Notes under the pieces: generated by a model
The model's database searches: none
Told to the model about the DNA's origin: nothing
Seen by the model: only the letters and a program-made list of their open reading frames with translations
Position numbers and translations under genes: made by a program
Origin: Moraxellaceae bacterium REDSEA-S32_B1
GTDB lineage: Bacteria > Pseudomonadota > Gammaproteobacteria > Pseudomonadales > Moraxellaceae
DNA length: 32,744 nt
Assembly: GCA_001626925.1 (NCBI GenBank)
Contig: LUOR01000067.1
Coordinates: 1-32,744 of the forward strand
Reading direction: 5' to 3'
Shown here: positions 8,780 to 16,877 of the stretch, one piece after another
Layout: the number at the start of each line of letters is the position of its first letter
Numbering within the stretch: the stretch's first letter is position 1

Positions 8780-10081
8780 GTGAGCGAAGTCCAAGCAAAC
8801 CCAAGTAAAGTAAGCCAAAACCAAGCAAGCCAAATCGTAAAAATTGAAAATGTCCGTGTCTTAAATCCCTTTACCAATACCGATCAAGTGCAAACGGTGT
8901 ATTTAGACCAAGGGCGGTTAGTTGATGGACAAGCAATTGATCAAAGTCAAATCACGCAAATCGATGGCAAAGGGTATTGGCTGATGCCGACTATGTTGGA
9001 TCTGTGTGCACGGCTACGTGAACCGGGTCAGCAACAGCACGGGACACTCAAATCCGAAGGGCTTGCTGCACGTAAAAATGGTATTTTGCATATCGTCACA
9101 CCACCTGATAGCAAGCCAATTGTCCAAGATAATGGCGCATTGCTCGCAGGACTTCGTGAAAAAGCATTGCGTGATGGTGGTATTTATCTCCACATTATCG
9201 GCGCACAAACTCAAGGTTTGAATGGTCAGCAACCTGCAAATATGGCGGGACTGCGTAAAGGTGGTTGTATTGCAGTATCCAATGCCAATGCGGCTTTTGC
9301 CAATGATGATGTGGTGATTCGTACCATGGAATATGCCGCAGGTTTGGGCTTAAAAGTGGTGTTCTATGCCGAAGAACCTGAAATTGCTAAAGATGGTTGT
9401 GTACATGAAGGTTTTGTCGCATCTCGACAAGGCTTGCCGATGATTCCACCGATCGCTGAAACGATTGCGATTTCAAAATATCTGCACATGATCGAAGCGA
9501 CAGGTGTCGAAGCGCATTTTGGTCTATTGTCGTGCGGTGAGTCGGTACAACTGATTGCCAATGCTAAAGCAAAAGGTTTGCCTGTGACAGCGGATGTGGC
9601 GATGCACCATTTGCATTTAACTGATGCAATCATTGACGGTTTTAATTCGCTTGCGCATGTACGTCCACCTCTGCGCTCGGAACAAGATCGTCAAGCGCTC
9701 CGTGAAGGTGTGCGTTCGGGTGTGATTGATGCGATCTGTACCCATCATGAGCCACTCAGCAGTTCAGCGAAAATGGCACCATTTGCCGAAACAGAGTCGG
9801 GCTTTAGCGCATTTGATAGTTTTGTGTCGCTTGGTGTACAACTCGTCGATGAAGGTTTGTTGACACCACTTCAATGGGTCCAAAGCGTAACCACCAATGC
9901 AGCTCAAGTGTTTCATCTCACAGAAAAATGGCAAACACAATCAGGTTGGGTGTTGGTCAATCCAAACCAATCTTGGGTAATGGAAGCTTCGTCTATGTAT
10001 TCGCAAGGGAAAAATACCCCATTGATCAATGCACAGCTCAAAGGGAAAGTGGTTGATTGCTTTATGGCGGATACGCTTTAA
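8780..10081 (+). CDS. pyrC': Non-catalytic dihydroorotase-like subunit of aspartate carbamoyltransferase
   Basis: Amidohydrolase-fold protein of 433 residues that starts with GTG. True dihydroorotases carry DxHVHLREPG; here the segment reads DLCARLREPG (74-83), so both metal-binding histidines are replaced (Cys76 and Arg78). The TDHAPH active-site segment has become THHEPL (in GVIDAICTHHEPL). It is therefore very unlikely to cleave dihydroorotate. Known: such PyrC' (PyrX) proteins act as scaffolds that hold PyrB trimers together. Position directly after pyrB supports this role. The real dihydroorotase should be encoded elsewhere. Confidence 0.93.
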   Translation: MSEVQANPSKVSQNQASQIVKIENVRVLNPFTNTDQVQTVYLDQGRLVDGQAIDQSQITQIDGKGYWLMPTMLDLCARLREPGQQQHGTLKSEGLAARKNGILHIVTPPDSKPIVQDNGALLAGLREKALRDGGIYLHIIGAQTQGLNGQQPANMAGLRKGGCIAVSNANAAFANDDVVIRTMEYAAGLGLKVVFYAEEPEIAKDGCVHEGFVASRQGLPMIPPIAETIAISKYLHMIEATGVEAHFGLLSCGESVQLIANAKAKGLPVTADVAMHHLHLTDAIIDGFNSLAHVRPPLRSEQDRQALREGVRSGVIDAICTHHEPLSSSAKMAPFAETESGFSAFDSFVSLGVQLVDEGLLTPLQWVQSVTTNAAQVFHLTEKWQTQSGWVLVNPNQSWVMEASSMYSQGKNTPLINAQLKGKVVDCFMADTL

Positions 10082-10134
10082 ACGACAAACTGTTTGAAAT
10101 CTAGGCAATTATACTGCGCTTACGCAGACGATGC

Positions 10135-10163
10135 TTTACCTACATCTGAGAATTGCCTATGAT
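10135..10163 (+). promoter_or_regulatory. Likely promoter of the tRNA-Arg gene
   Basis: TTTACC (-35) and TATGAT (-10) are separated by exactly 17 bp and end 15 bp before the tRNA. The -10 overlaps the right arm of a 9-bp inverted repeat (TAGGCAATT at 10102-10110, AATTGCCTA at 10151-10159), which also encloses a CTGCG/CGCAG hairpin (10114-10127). Confidence 0.6.
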
Positions 10164-10178
10164 GTGTTTCCCCTTAAT

Positions 10179-10254
10179 GCGCTCATAGCTCAACTGGATA
10201 GAGTACAGGTCTCCGAAGCCTGTGGCGTGGGTTCGAGTCCCGCTGGGCGCACCA
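10179..10254 (+). tRNA. tRNA-Arg, anticodon CCG
   Basis: The 76-nt cloverleaf has a full acceptor stem (GCGCTCA with TGGGCGC, one G-T pair), a TTCGAGT T-loop, and the anticodon loop CTCCGAA giving anticodon CCG for codon CGG. CCA is encoded. It is the last chromosomal gene before the prophage and, since many tyrosine integrases target tRNA 3' ends, it is the probable attachment gene. The tRNA is intact, as expected if the phage restores the 3' end. Confidence 0.96.
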
Positions 10255-10417
10255 TCTTTTAATGCAGACATAATGGAATCAATACGTTAGTAAAGGGAAT
10301 AGCAACAGGAATGTATGTATTTGCGTGAAACTCTTCCCATTACATTCCCATGAACAAGAATAAAAATTAATCAATTTGTTGATATTTCCCACAATTCGCT
10401 ACCCTAAAAAATATATT

Positions 10418-10702
10418 GGGTATCAAAAATTTTGGAGTAATATAAGTAATATTTTTTAAAACCATTTAAATATTATAGACTTACTGCATTTTCTAAAGGT
10501 AATATTTAAGTAATATCGAAGTAATTTATTACTGTATAAAATAGTGATTTAACCTAAAAATAAATATTAATAAATTCAATTACTTAAAAAATATTACCTC
10601 ATTTATTACAAAAAATTACTCCTAAATGTAATATTTTTATTTATGTATTTCATAAGCTTAGATTGCTTATTACTTTTATTACTCCAAAAGTTCGCTATAC
10701 CC
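10418..10702. repeat. AT-rich inverted repeat with multiple GTAATA motifs
   Basis: Two arms, 10430-10451 and 10668-10689, are reverse complements over 21 of 22 bases (core TTTTGGAGTAATA), and a further GGGTAT lies outside each arm (10418-10423, 10697-10702). GTAATA or GTAATT occurs about 13 times between 10437 and 10682. Copies in the left half mostly face right (10437, 10446, 10499, 10510, 10521) at 9-11 bp steps, and copies in the right half mostly face left. This resembles a protein-binding array such as integrase arm sites, a repressor or partition site, but the binder is unknown. Confidence 0.65.
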
Positions 10703-10933
10703 CATATGCTATTTTTTTATAGTCGATTTTTTTAAGAACGAACATTGGTGTAGTCGGCTACTTTGCTGTGAATTTCAGTCAAATTCTGTCATTTCAGCAA
10801 ATATGATCTTGTGTAGTGGATTGCAGTATTCCCATTTCCTCAAAAACAATGCCCAAAGCTGATTAATACTAAGTATTTCCCATAAATTCACGGCGTAGGA
10901 TGATATGCAGTAGTTTTGCATCATTTAGATAGC

Positions 10934-10956
10934 TCGCAGGCGGGCGAGGGACTGCG
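10934..10956. other. Candidate cos (packaging) site
   Basis: A GC-rich island containing GGCGGGCGAGGG stands in otherwise AT-rich DNA, about 80 bp beyond the portal gene stop. From memory the P2 cos core contains GGCGAGGCGGGG, which is similar but not identical. Position is the main support: in P2-type genomes cos lies next to Q. Not proven. Confidence 0.35.
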
Positions 10957-10985
10957 TTTGGTAGCCCATGTCCTAAATTTTTGGC

Positions 10986-11020
10986 AAAAAAAAGCACTCA
11001 AATCAGAGTGCTTCTTTTTT
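10986..11020 (-). terminator. Bidirectional terminator downstream of the portal gene
   Basis: Stem AAGCACTC/GAGTGCTT with a six-base loop (10992-11013) has an eight-base T-tract on the minus-strand side and a CTTTTTT run on the plus side. It ends the leftward P-Q transcript and shields it from the junction region. Confidence 0.88.
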
Positions 11021-11033
11021 ATGGGTTAATTTG

Positions 11034-12107
11034 CTATGAAGTCATTAGATCCATGTCAAATTTCTTGAACTTAACGATCTCATCACCTGCCCAATCATTC
11101 ATCTGAGCGATACGTGTCTGCAGAGGAACGATTTCATTGTGATAAAAAACATACGATGCGTCTTTGATTGAACCAAAGCCTCCAGTATTATTGGGGATAA
11201 TACCCATGAGTTGTGGGTAGATCCGAAGTGCTGCGAGCGTATCGTCCCGAGTTGTTGATTTGATATTTACGAAGTCATCTTTAGCAGCAATTTCTGAAAC
11301 TGGTAAAATTTGAATACCATCTTTTTTACCGTTGGGACTGTAGTAAAACAGATTGCGAAAATTCCCTGGTCCTTTACTTTGCTTCAACGCATTTCGAAGT
11401 TCGTCGATATCGTTTGGATCTGATGCAGGATCATTCACATACAAGATAAATCCTGCATGAGATCCATTGCTGTAATATTTTCGGCGGAATAGAGTTGCAG
11501 CTTCATCAAGCCACGCACTTTGCAATGCCGAAATATATTCAGGTGCACCATAAATTTCTTGATCAATATCGACCTCTCGCACATGACAGATTCGATTATC
11601 AAACTCCCATTCTTGCGCATCAATTCGATCATGATTATCGTAAAGTAAATAAAATGTGTCGGCTTTCAGTCCACGGCGCATATATTTAGCCAGCGCAGGC
11701 TTATATTCAATAATGCTACCAGTTCTTGATTTGATCTCTTCGGCATAAGTATTACCACACCAAATATAATCCAGTGCAATTTGCTCGAAAGCCTTCCGAC
11801 TTAATCGCTTATGCGGAATAAATGAGTTCGCCAAAATGTTGCGTTTAAATAAAATCCCACTGCTCAGATAAGGTGTGCATTTATAGGATTTTGACAAACC
11901 GACCATGCTGACTTGAGGCTCATACCAACGACCGTTATACCAGCACTCTGTGTAGTCGGAAATATCTCGACCATCTAACACTGGTACTGGATCGCCAAAG
12001 GTGAACGCTTCAGATCGCTGCGAAACTTTTTCACCCACCACAGGCATCTGATTGATCTGACTTCGAGCAAAATCATAAATACTTTTTGCAGTCGAAAATG
12101 GATTCAT
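11034..12107 (-). CDS. Q: Phage portal protein (P2 gpQ family)
   Basis: Forms the dodecameric ring at the capsid vertex through which DNA is packaged and ejected. At 357 residues it is close to P2 gpQ (about 344). The family pattern is visible in the N-terminal FTFGDPVPVLDGRD, the central LSRKAFEQIALDYIWCGNTY, and the C-terminal NTGGFGSIKDASYVFYHNEIVPLQTRIAQMND segment common to PBSX/P2-type portals. It starts with ATG overlapping the terminase stop by 4 bp, so the two are translationally coupled. A strong terminator follows. Confidence 0.95.
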   Translation of the reverse strand: MNPFSTAKSIYDFARSQINQMPVVGEKVSQRSEAFTFGDPVPVLDGRDISDYTECWYNGRWYEPQVSMVGLSKSYKCTPYLSSGILFKRNILANSFIPHKRLSRKAFEQIALDYIWCGNTYAEEIKSRTGSIIEYKPALAKYMRRGLKADTFYLLYDNHDRIDAQEWEFDNRICHVREVDIDQEIYGAPEYISALQSAWLDEAATLFRRKYYSNGSHAGFILYVNDPASDPNDIDELRNALKQSKGPGNFRNLFYYSPNGKKDGIQILPVSEIAAKDDFVNIKSTTRDDTLAALRIYPQLMGIIPNNTGGFGSIKDASYVFYHNEIVPLQTRIAQMNDWAGDEIVKFKKFDMDLMTS

Positions 12108-13879
12108 TGGTAAATCTCCAAAAATGATGTATTCGAATTGGATTGACCTTCGAGAGGCTCATTAAACAAGGCGTGCATCAATGCCCAAGCGAGATCTGCA
12201 TGTCCTGTTTCTTCAGAACGTCCTGCAGTGAAAGTCATTTGCTTTTGACTTGGTGTGAGCGTTTTTTTAATGCTCATTAATGATTGAGAGAGATCCGTCC
12301 AACCTGCGTCATATTCCAACCGACCACTGCGTATCACATCCATGGTTTTTAGAACCAATTTTGTTTTGACTTCAGGGGAGTAGCTAAACACAGTCACATT
12401 CGGGAAAAATTGTTTAACCAGTTGCGCTACACCTGTGCCCATGCCTGTCGTGTCGATCCCGATATAAGTGACGAAATAACGCAGCGTAGTTTGGCGGATC
12501 ATTTCAGCTTGGCTTTTAAAGTCCATGCCCTTAAATTGAATTTTCTCCAATACTCGGAATTTCCCGCCTGCGACTTTTGGCGGTGCGATCACGACCATGC
12601 CTGCACTATCGCCACTTTCGGCAGGATCATAACCAATCCATACAGGCTGGTTTGAAAATGGACGGCTATGAAAAGGCTTAAAGTCATCCGCCCAAACTTC
12701 CCACGAATCGACCATGCATGGTTGCAACATCGCCAATGGGAAAATAGATGCACCATCATCAATGAATTGACACATCAATAGATTTGCAAACTCTTCTGCA
12801 GAATATTCAAAGCGCAGCTCTTCAATATCGAACAGATCACATCCGCCATTTTCAGCATCCATGATCGTGACGATCTGACGCCACATCCGATCTTCACAAA
12901 AGCGACCATCTTTTAGCGCATCATGCGATACATCAATATTTAACTTTTGATCTTTTGCTCGACCACGGTTGAACCGAGTGCCAGTCCAAAAGTTGTAGGC
13001 TTCATGCGCCATCGTTGATGGTGTAGAGAAGTAGGTTTTGCGCCATTTCTTATGCAGCGCCATTCCCGATGCAACTTTGTTCAGCTCATTGAACCCAAAA
13101 GTCCAAAAGAACTCATCAAAATAAAAATTGCCATGATGGCCTTGAGCAGTACGATAGTTTGTACCGAGAAATGTCATCACAGCTTGATTTGGCAGAATAA
13201 TCGGATCACCAACTAACTCAACGCCACACGCCTCGAACGCAAATGCCTTAATGTATTCTTTAAAAATATGCGCTTGCGCCTTAGACGCAGACAGGAATAT
13301 TTGATTTCGTCCAGTTGACAACGCATCGACCAATGCTTCCCGAGCAAAGTACCAAGTCGCACCGATCTGACGGCTTTTCAAAATCACTCGTGTGCGTTGA
13401 TTGCCTGCTTTATACCAATCTCGCTGATAGTCAAATAAGCTGTCTTCAAATGCACTGATCAGCTGATCAACTTGCTCATCAGAAAATTCATTATTGTCCT
13501 TTTTCTTCTTCGGCTTGGCATTGCGATTGGCAATATTTGGATTCAGATCGGCTTCATTTCCACCATCTCGGAATCGCTCAATCCGAGCAAATTCTTTGTA
13601 GTTTTTAAACAGTTCTGCCAGTTCTTTATAGTCGCCACTGGATTTTTTATTTTTTAAAGTCAGCGTCATCAAGCGAACAGTCAGCGCTTCTTCAACACGA
13701 CTGTCAGGCTTGGTTTTATCCCACTCTTCTCGTGTTTTCCATGCTTGCACAGTGCGCTCATTTTCATTGAGTGCTTCTGCAATATCGACAATTTTCCAGC
13801 CAAGCCAAAATAGAAATTTTGCCTTGAGCTTATTGTCGAATATCAGTTCGAGATTGGCGAGTTGGGTGAGATCGTTCAT
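12104..13879 (-). CDS. P: Terminase large subunit, ATPase (P2 gpP family)
   Basis: Motor ATPase that drives DNA into the prohead and takes part in cos cleavage. The 591-residue protein matches P2 gpP (about 590). An N-terminal helix-turn-helix-like segment (about 20-50, DIAEALNENERTVQAWKTR) is followed by a basic linker (PKKKKDN, 123-129), the Walker A variant KSRQIGATW (168-176), and the Walker B-like FYFDEFFW. The C-terminal half has nuclease-fold acidic residues (IGYDPAESGDSAG, IGIDTTGMGTG). First gene of the leftward operon; its start has only CAGG very close upstream, next to an inverted repeat. Confidence 0.96.
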   Translation of the reverse strand: MNDLTQLANLELIFDNKLKAKFLFWLGWKIVDIAEALNENERTVQAWKTREEWDKTKPDSRVEEALTVRLMTLTLKNKKSSGDYKELAELFKNYKEFARIERFRDGGNEADLNPNIANRNAKPKKKKDNNEFSDEQVDQLISAFEDSLFDYQRDWYKAGNQRTRVILKSRQIGATWYFAREALVDALSTGRNQIFLSASKAQAHIFKEYIKAFAFEACGVELVGDPIILPNQAVMTFLGTNYRTAQGHHGNFYFDEFFWTFGFNELNKVASGMALHKKWRKTYFSTPSTMAHEAYNFWTGTRFNRGRAKDQKLNIDVSHDALKDGRFCEDRMWRQIVTIMDAENGGCDLFDIEELRFEYSAEEFANLLMCQFIDDGASIFPLAMLQPCMVDSWEVWADDFKPFHSRPFSNQPVWIGYDPAESGDSAGMVVIAPPKVAGGKFRVLEKIQFKGMDFKSQAEMIRQTTLRYFVTYIGIDTTGMGTGVAQLVKQFFPNVTVFSYSPEVKTKLVLKTMDVIRSGRLEYDAGWTDLSQSLMSIKKTLTPSQKQMTFTAGRSEETGHADLAWALMHALFNEPLEGQSNSNTSFLEIYQ

Positions 13880-13883
13880 AGCC

Positions 13884-13909
13884 TGCGGATAACTTTTGCT
13901 TTATCCGCA
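13884..13909 (-). promoter_or_regulatory. Inverted repeat in front of the terminase (P) start codon
   Basis: Perfect nine-base arms TGCGGATAA (13884-13892) and TTATCCGCA (13901-13909) with an 8-base spacer end four bases before the P start codon. In RNA the stem would include the CAGG that could serve as the ribosome binding site. It may regulate translation of P or act at the DNA level. Confidence 0.55.
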
Positions 13910-13948
13910 AACATTGGCAGGTCGTTTGCTATTTAACAGCCGAGCCCA

Positions 13949-13971
13949 GTTGTAAACAGCTCATCTACAAC
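13949..13971 (+). promoter_or_regulatory. Late-promoter activator site upstream of O (and possibly P)
   Basis: A 23-bp palindrome with outer arms GTTGTA and TACAAC and an 11-base centre AACAGCTCATC. Nearly identical copies stand upstream of V (20516) and FI (28027). Its asymmetric centre is oriented toward O. It lies between the divergent P and O genes, where P2 has its PP and PO promoters. Known: P2 late promoters need a zinc-finger activator (Ogr or P4 Delta) at a TGT...ACA dyad near -55. The activator gene is not in the window. Confidence 0.82.
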
Positions 13972-14004
13972 CGCAACGTATTGCGCCCCAATCGCTTCAT
14001 TGCC

Positions 14005-14071
14005 CATTCTGCACCTATTGATTCATGCCGAATTCCCTTCCCAAAGGCATCCAAATAGGTACAGCAGAATG
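14005..14071 (+). promoter_or_regulatory. Long hairpin containing the O start codon
   Basis: CATTCTGC (14005-14012) pairs with GCAGAATG (14064-14071), whose last three bases are the O start codon. After a three-base bulge ACCTATT pairs with AATAGGT (14013-14019, 14054-14060), and ATGCC/GGCAT extends the stem inside. If transcribed, the fold would bury both the AUG and the only AGG that could act as ribosome binding site. Confidence 0.6.
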
Positions 14072-14896
14072 ACTGATAAAATACAGCCGAAGCAATACAA
14101 ATCAAACTGGTTCCGAGTCGCAGTGGCTGGCGACACGACAGACGGACGAGAGATTCAACCTGAATGGATCATTCAGATGGCTGAATCTTATAACCCAAAC
14201 ACTTACGGCGCTCGTGTCAATGTTGAGCATATCCGCAGTGCATTCCCTGACAGCTCATTTGGTGCATATGGTGATGTACTCGCAGTCAAGACTGAAAAAG
14301 TCGAAATTGACGGCGAACAAAAAGACGCTCTTTTTGTTCAAATCAAGCCGAATGCCAACCTAATCGAACTGAACAAACGTGGTCAAAAAGTCTATTCATC
14401 TATCGAAGTTGATCGCAACTTTGCCAAAACTGGAAAAGCCTATTTGGTTGGTTTGGCTGTCACCGATAGCCCTGCGTCACTCGGTACAGAGATGCTTCAA
14501 TTCGCATCAACTGCAAAAGTCAATCCACTTGCCGATCGCAAGCAAAACCCTGACAACATTTTCACTGCTTCACAAGAAGTCAGCTTGGAATTTGAAGAAG
14601 TCAAAGAACAAAAATCATTCACAGGTGACTTGGTCGAAAAGGTGAAAAACCTGTTCAAAAAGACAGAGCAGCAACAGCAACAAAATCAACAAAGTTTTAG
14701 CGAAAACGAACAAGCGATTATGGCTATTGCTGAACAAACAGCGAGCCAAGGTGAGGCACACAGCCAACTGCTTGAAAAGCACAATCAGCTTGAAGCGGAA
14801 TTTAAAGATTTCAAATCGAAGCTAGATAAAGAGCCACAGTTCACGTCACGTCCTGAGTCCAACGACAGCCAGTACAAAGAAACGGTCGATTACTAA
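14069..14896 (+). CDS. O: Capsid scaffolding protein and maturation protease (P2 gpO family)
   Basis: Internal scaffold for procapsid assembly and the serine protease that trims the capsid protein and itself. The frame is open from a TTG at 14000, but I chose the ATG at 14069 (275 residues; P2 gpO about 284) because MTDKIQPKQYKSNWFRVA is the usual start, and an activator site centred at 13960 would place the transcript start near or after 14000. Likely catalytic residues are Asp22 (or Asp25), His54 in NVEHIR and Ser110/111 in KVYSSIEV. The C-terminal part (about 190-250) is Gln/Glu-rich with coiled-coil character, fitting a scaffold domain. Confidence 0.93.
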   Translation: MTDKIQPKQYKSNWFRVAVAGDTTDGREIQPEWIIQMAESYNPNTYGARVNVEHIRSAFPDSSFGAYGDVLAVKTEKVEIDGEQKDALFVQIKPNANLIELNKRGQKVYSSIEVDRNFAKTGKAYLVGLAVTDSPASLGTEMLQFASTAKVNPLADRKQNPDNIFTASQEVSLEFEEVKEQKSFTGDLVEKVKNLFKKTEQQQQQNQQSFSENEQAIMAIAEQTASQGEAHSQLLEKHNQLEAEFKDFKSKLDKEPQFTSRPESNDSQYKETVDY

Positions 14897-14944
14897 GCAG
14901 TAGTTGATTTACCGCATATCGTACATTTAAGAAGAGAGCACAAC

Positions 14945-15961
14945 ATGCAACCGCAAACACGATTTAAGTACAACCAAGCAATGACTCAACTGGCTGAGCT
15001 CAACGGCGTAAAAACTGTAAGCGAAAAGTTCAATGTTGAACCATCGATCCAGCAAAAACTTGAAGAAGGCATCCAGCAATCATCAGCGTTCTTACAAAAA
15101 ATTAATATTTTCGTGGTCAATGAACAATCAGGTTCGGCAGTTGGTTTGAGCATTACACGCCCGATTGCTTCACGTACCAACACAGACAATACAGACCGTC
15201 AAGCGACTGATCCGACCAACTTGGATGAGCGTTTTTACTTCTGCCGTCAGACCAACTTCGATACCTCAATTAAATATCGAAAACTGGATCAATGGGCGAA
15301 ATTCAAAGATTTTTACAACCGTTTCCGTAGCGTGATCATCAAGCGTCAAGCCCTTGATCGCATCATGATCGGCTTCAACGGCACAAGCATTGCCACCACC
15401 ACAGACATTGCTGCAAATCCAAAATTGCAAGATGTCAACAAAGGCTGGTTGCAAAAAATGCGTGAAGAAAACGAATCCCGTGTCATGACCGAAGGTGAAG
15501 TGGGTGCAGGTGACATCAAAGTCGGTGGCACAGGTGCACACTACAAAAACTATGATGCCTTGGTCATGGATCTGAAAAGCGCCATGATTGATGAAGTGCA
15601 TCAAGGTAACCCTGACTTGGTTGTTTTATGTAGCCAAACCACAGTCGATGACAAATACTTCCCATTGGTCAACAAAGACCAAGAAAACAGCGAAAAGTTG
15701 GCTGCCGACATCATCATCAGTCAAAAACGTATGGGTGGCTTACCTGTCCATGCAGTACCGTTTTTCCCTGAAAACACCATCTTGATTACGACTTATGAAA
15801 ATCTGTCGATCTATGTTCAAGAAGGTGCACGTCGTCGTCATGTGATTGACAATCCAAAACGTGATCAGATCGAAAACTACGAATCTTCAAACGAAGATTA
15901 CTACATCGAAGATCTCGGCTTGGCATGCATGGCTGAAAACATCGTACTCCAAGACGCATAA
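14945..15961 (+). CDS. N: Major capsid protein (P2 gpN family)
   Basis: HK97-fold shell protein that builds the icosahedral head and is cleaved by gpO during maturation. The 338-residue protein begins MQPQTRFKYNQAMTQLAELNGV, which strongly resembles the P2 gpN start. Other recognisable parts are QSGSAVGLSITRPIASRTNT, the DQWAKFKDFYNRFR helix and the RRRHVIDNPKRDQIENYESSNEDY C-terminal region. AGAGAG precedes the ATG. Located between scaffold and small terminase as in P2. Confidence 0.96.
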   Translation: MQPQTRFKYNQAMTQLAELNGVKTVSEKFNVEPSIQQKLEEGIQQSSAFLQKINIFVVNEQSGSAVGLSITRPIASRTNTDNTDRQATDPTNLDERFYFCRQTNFDTSIKYRKLDQWAKFKDFYNRFRSVIIKRQALDRIMIGFNGTSIATTTDIAANPKLQDVNKGWLQKMREENESRVMTEGEVGAGDIKVGGTGAHYKNYDALVMDLKSAMIDEVHQGNPDLVVLCSQTTVDDKYFPLVNKDQENSEKLAADIIISQKRMGGLPVHAVPFFPENTILITTYENLSIYVQEGARRRHVIDNPKRDQIENYESSNEDYYIEDLGLACMAENIVLQDA

Positions 15962-15969
15962 GGTAAATC

Positions 15970-16770
15970 ATGACTACCCCAGCACGTAAGCATTTCCAAA
16001 AGAGCCAAGCTGAAAAATCCGCTACACACGTAGCGGAGCATGGCTCAATGCGTGATTTGAATGTCTATGAACAGCAGTTATTACAGCTAAATACTGACAA
16101 AAATCGCTTAAAAGGCGTTCAATCCATTCAAAACAAAGTAGAGCTGAAGCGCCAATTGATTTCAGCCTACAAGCCATATATCGAAGGCATTTTGACCGCC
16201 AAGCCTGCGGTGCAAGATGCCATTGTTTCAGAGATTCTCGTGTGGGCGATTGATATTCAAGACTTTGAATATGCATTGATCCTTGCAGATTATGTCTTGA
16301 AATACGGACTAAAACTGCCTGATCGCTTTGATCGTACCGAAGCGTGCTATATCACCGAAGAGATTGCGGAAGCCTATCTCAAAACGCTGAAAACTGATGC
16401 AGAGATCGACATCACTGTATTAGAGCGACTTTCAGCACTGGTGACAGATCCATCGCTTTCCAGTGAAGTTCGAGACATGCCTGATGAAGTCAAATCCAAG
16501 CTCTACCTCGCACTCGGTAAAGCCGAGATGCGCAGTATCAAGGCTGAAACTCAAGACGATTTAGCGCATGCAGTCAAGTCTATGAAGTATCTCGCTGAAG
16601 CGGTAAAGCTCAACGACAAGTGCGGTGGCAAAACCGACCTTGCAAAAATGGAAAAACTGGTCGCAGTGCTTGGCGAACAACACGCTTCAGCAGAAATCTC
16701 CGCACCTGAAAATGCTTCACTTGAAAACCAACAACAAGACGATTCAGCGAACAATCCTGAACCGACTTAA
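15970..16770 (+). CDS. M: Terminase small/endonuclease subunit (P2 gpM family)
   Basis: Partner of gpP in cos recognition and cutting. The 266-residue protein is slightly longer than P2 gpM (about 247). The N-terminus MTTPARKHFQKSQAE is characteristic of the family, followed by a mostly helical body and an Asp/Glu/Asn-rich tail (about residues 235-266). AAGG lies six bases before the ATG, only 8 bp after the capsid gene. A 107-bp gap with strong dyad symmetry separates it from L. Confidence 0.93.
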   Translation: MTTPARKHFQKSQAEKSATHVAEHGSMRDLNVYEQQLLQLNTDKNRLKGVQSIQNKVELKRQLISAYKPYIEGILTAKPAVQDAIVSEILVWAIDIQDFEYALILADYVLKYGLKLPDRFDRTEACYITEEIAEAYLKTLKTDAEIDITVLERLSALVTDPSLSSEVRDMPDEVKSKLYLALGKAEMRSIKAETQDDLAHAVKSMKYLAEAVKLNDKCGGKTDLAKMEKLVAVLGEQHASAEISAPENASLENQQQDDSANNPEPT

Positions 16771-16785
16771 CCGAGCCCTCGTGCC

Positions 16786-16865
16786 ACACTGGAGAGCAAT
16801 GGTCGTGATTTTTATCACAGTAAATCTTCAACGAGCCATTGCCCCTCCCAGTGTTTTAAAACACT
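16786..16865 (+). other. Structured intergenic segment between M and L
   Basis: Nested complementary arms: ACACTGG/CCAGTGT (16786-16792, 16848-16854), CAATGG/CCATTG (16797-16802, 16836-16841) and GTGAT-TTTT-ATCAC (16805-16818). A separate 16-bp palindrome AGTGTTTTAAAACACT (16850-16865) competes with the outer stem, so two folds exclude each other. The L ribosome binding site (AGGAG) follows directly. Confidence 0.6.
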
Positions 16866-16877
16866 TAGGAGATCATC

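Larger units (their letters stand above)
10255..10985. other. Gene-free junction: probable attL arm and cos region
   Basis: No convincing gene is present on either strand. From left to right it holds small interleaved inverted repeats (GGAATGTA/TACATTCC at 10308-10315 and 10341-10348), the large AT-rich inverted-repeat array (10418-10702), a hairpin-forming stretch around 10898-10926, and a GC-rich patch around 10934-10956. This suits a phage attachment arm followed by a packaging site, because the terminase and portal genes follow directly. These roles are inferred. Confidence 0.5.

Noticed and set aside
10255..10985. Possible CRISPR array in the repeat-rich junction
   Set aside because: The repeated unit is only about 6-10 bp, occurs in both orientations at 9-11 bp steps, and there are no uniform spacers.
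14000..14068. TTG start for the scaffold gene O
   Set aside because: It lacks a ribosome binding site and adds residues unlike gpO. The activator-site position would put the transcript start near or after it.
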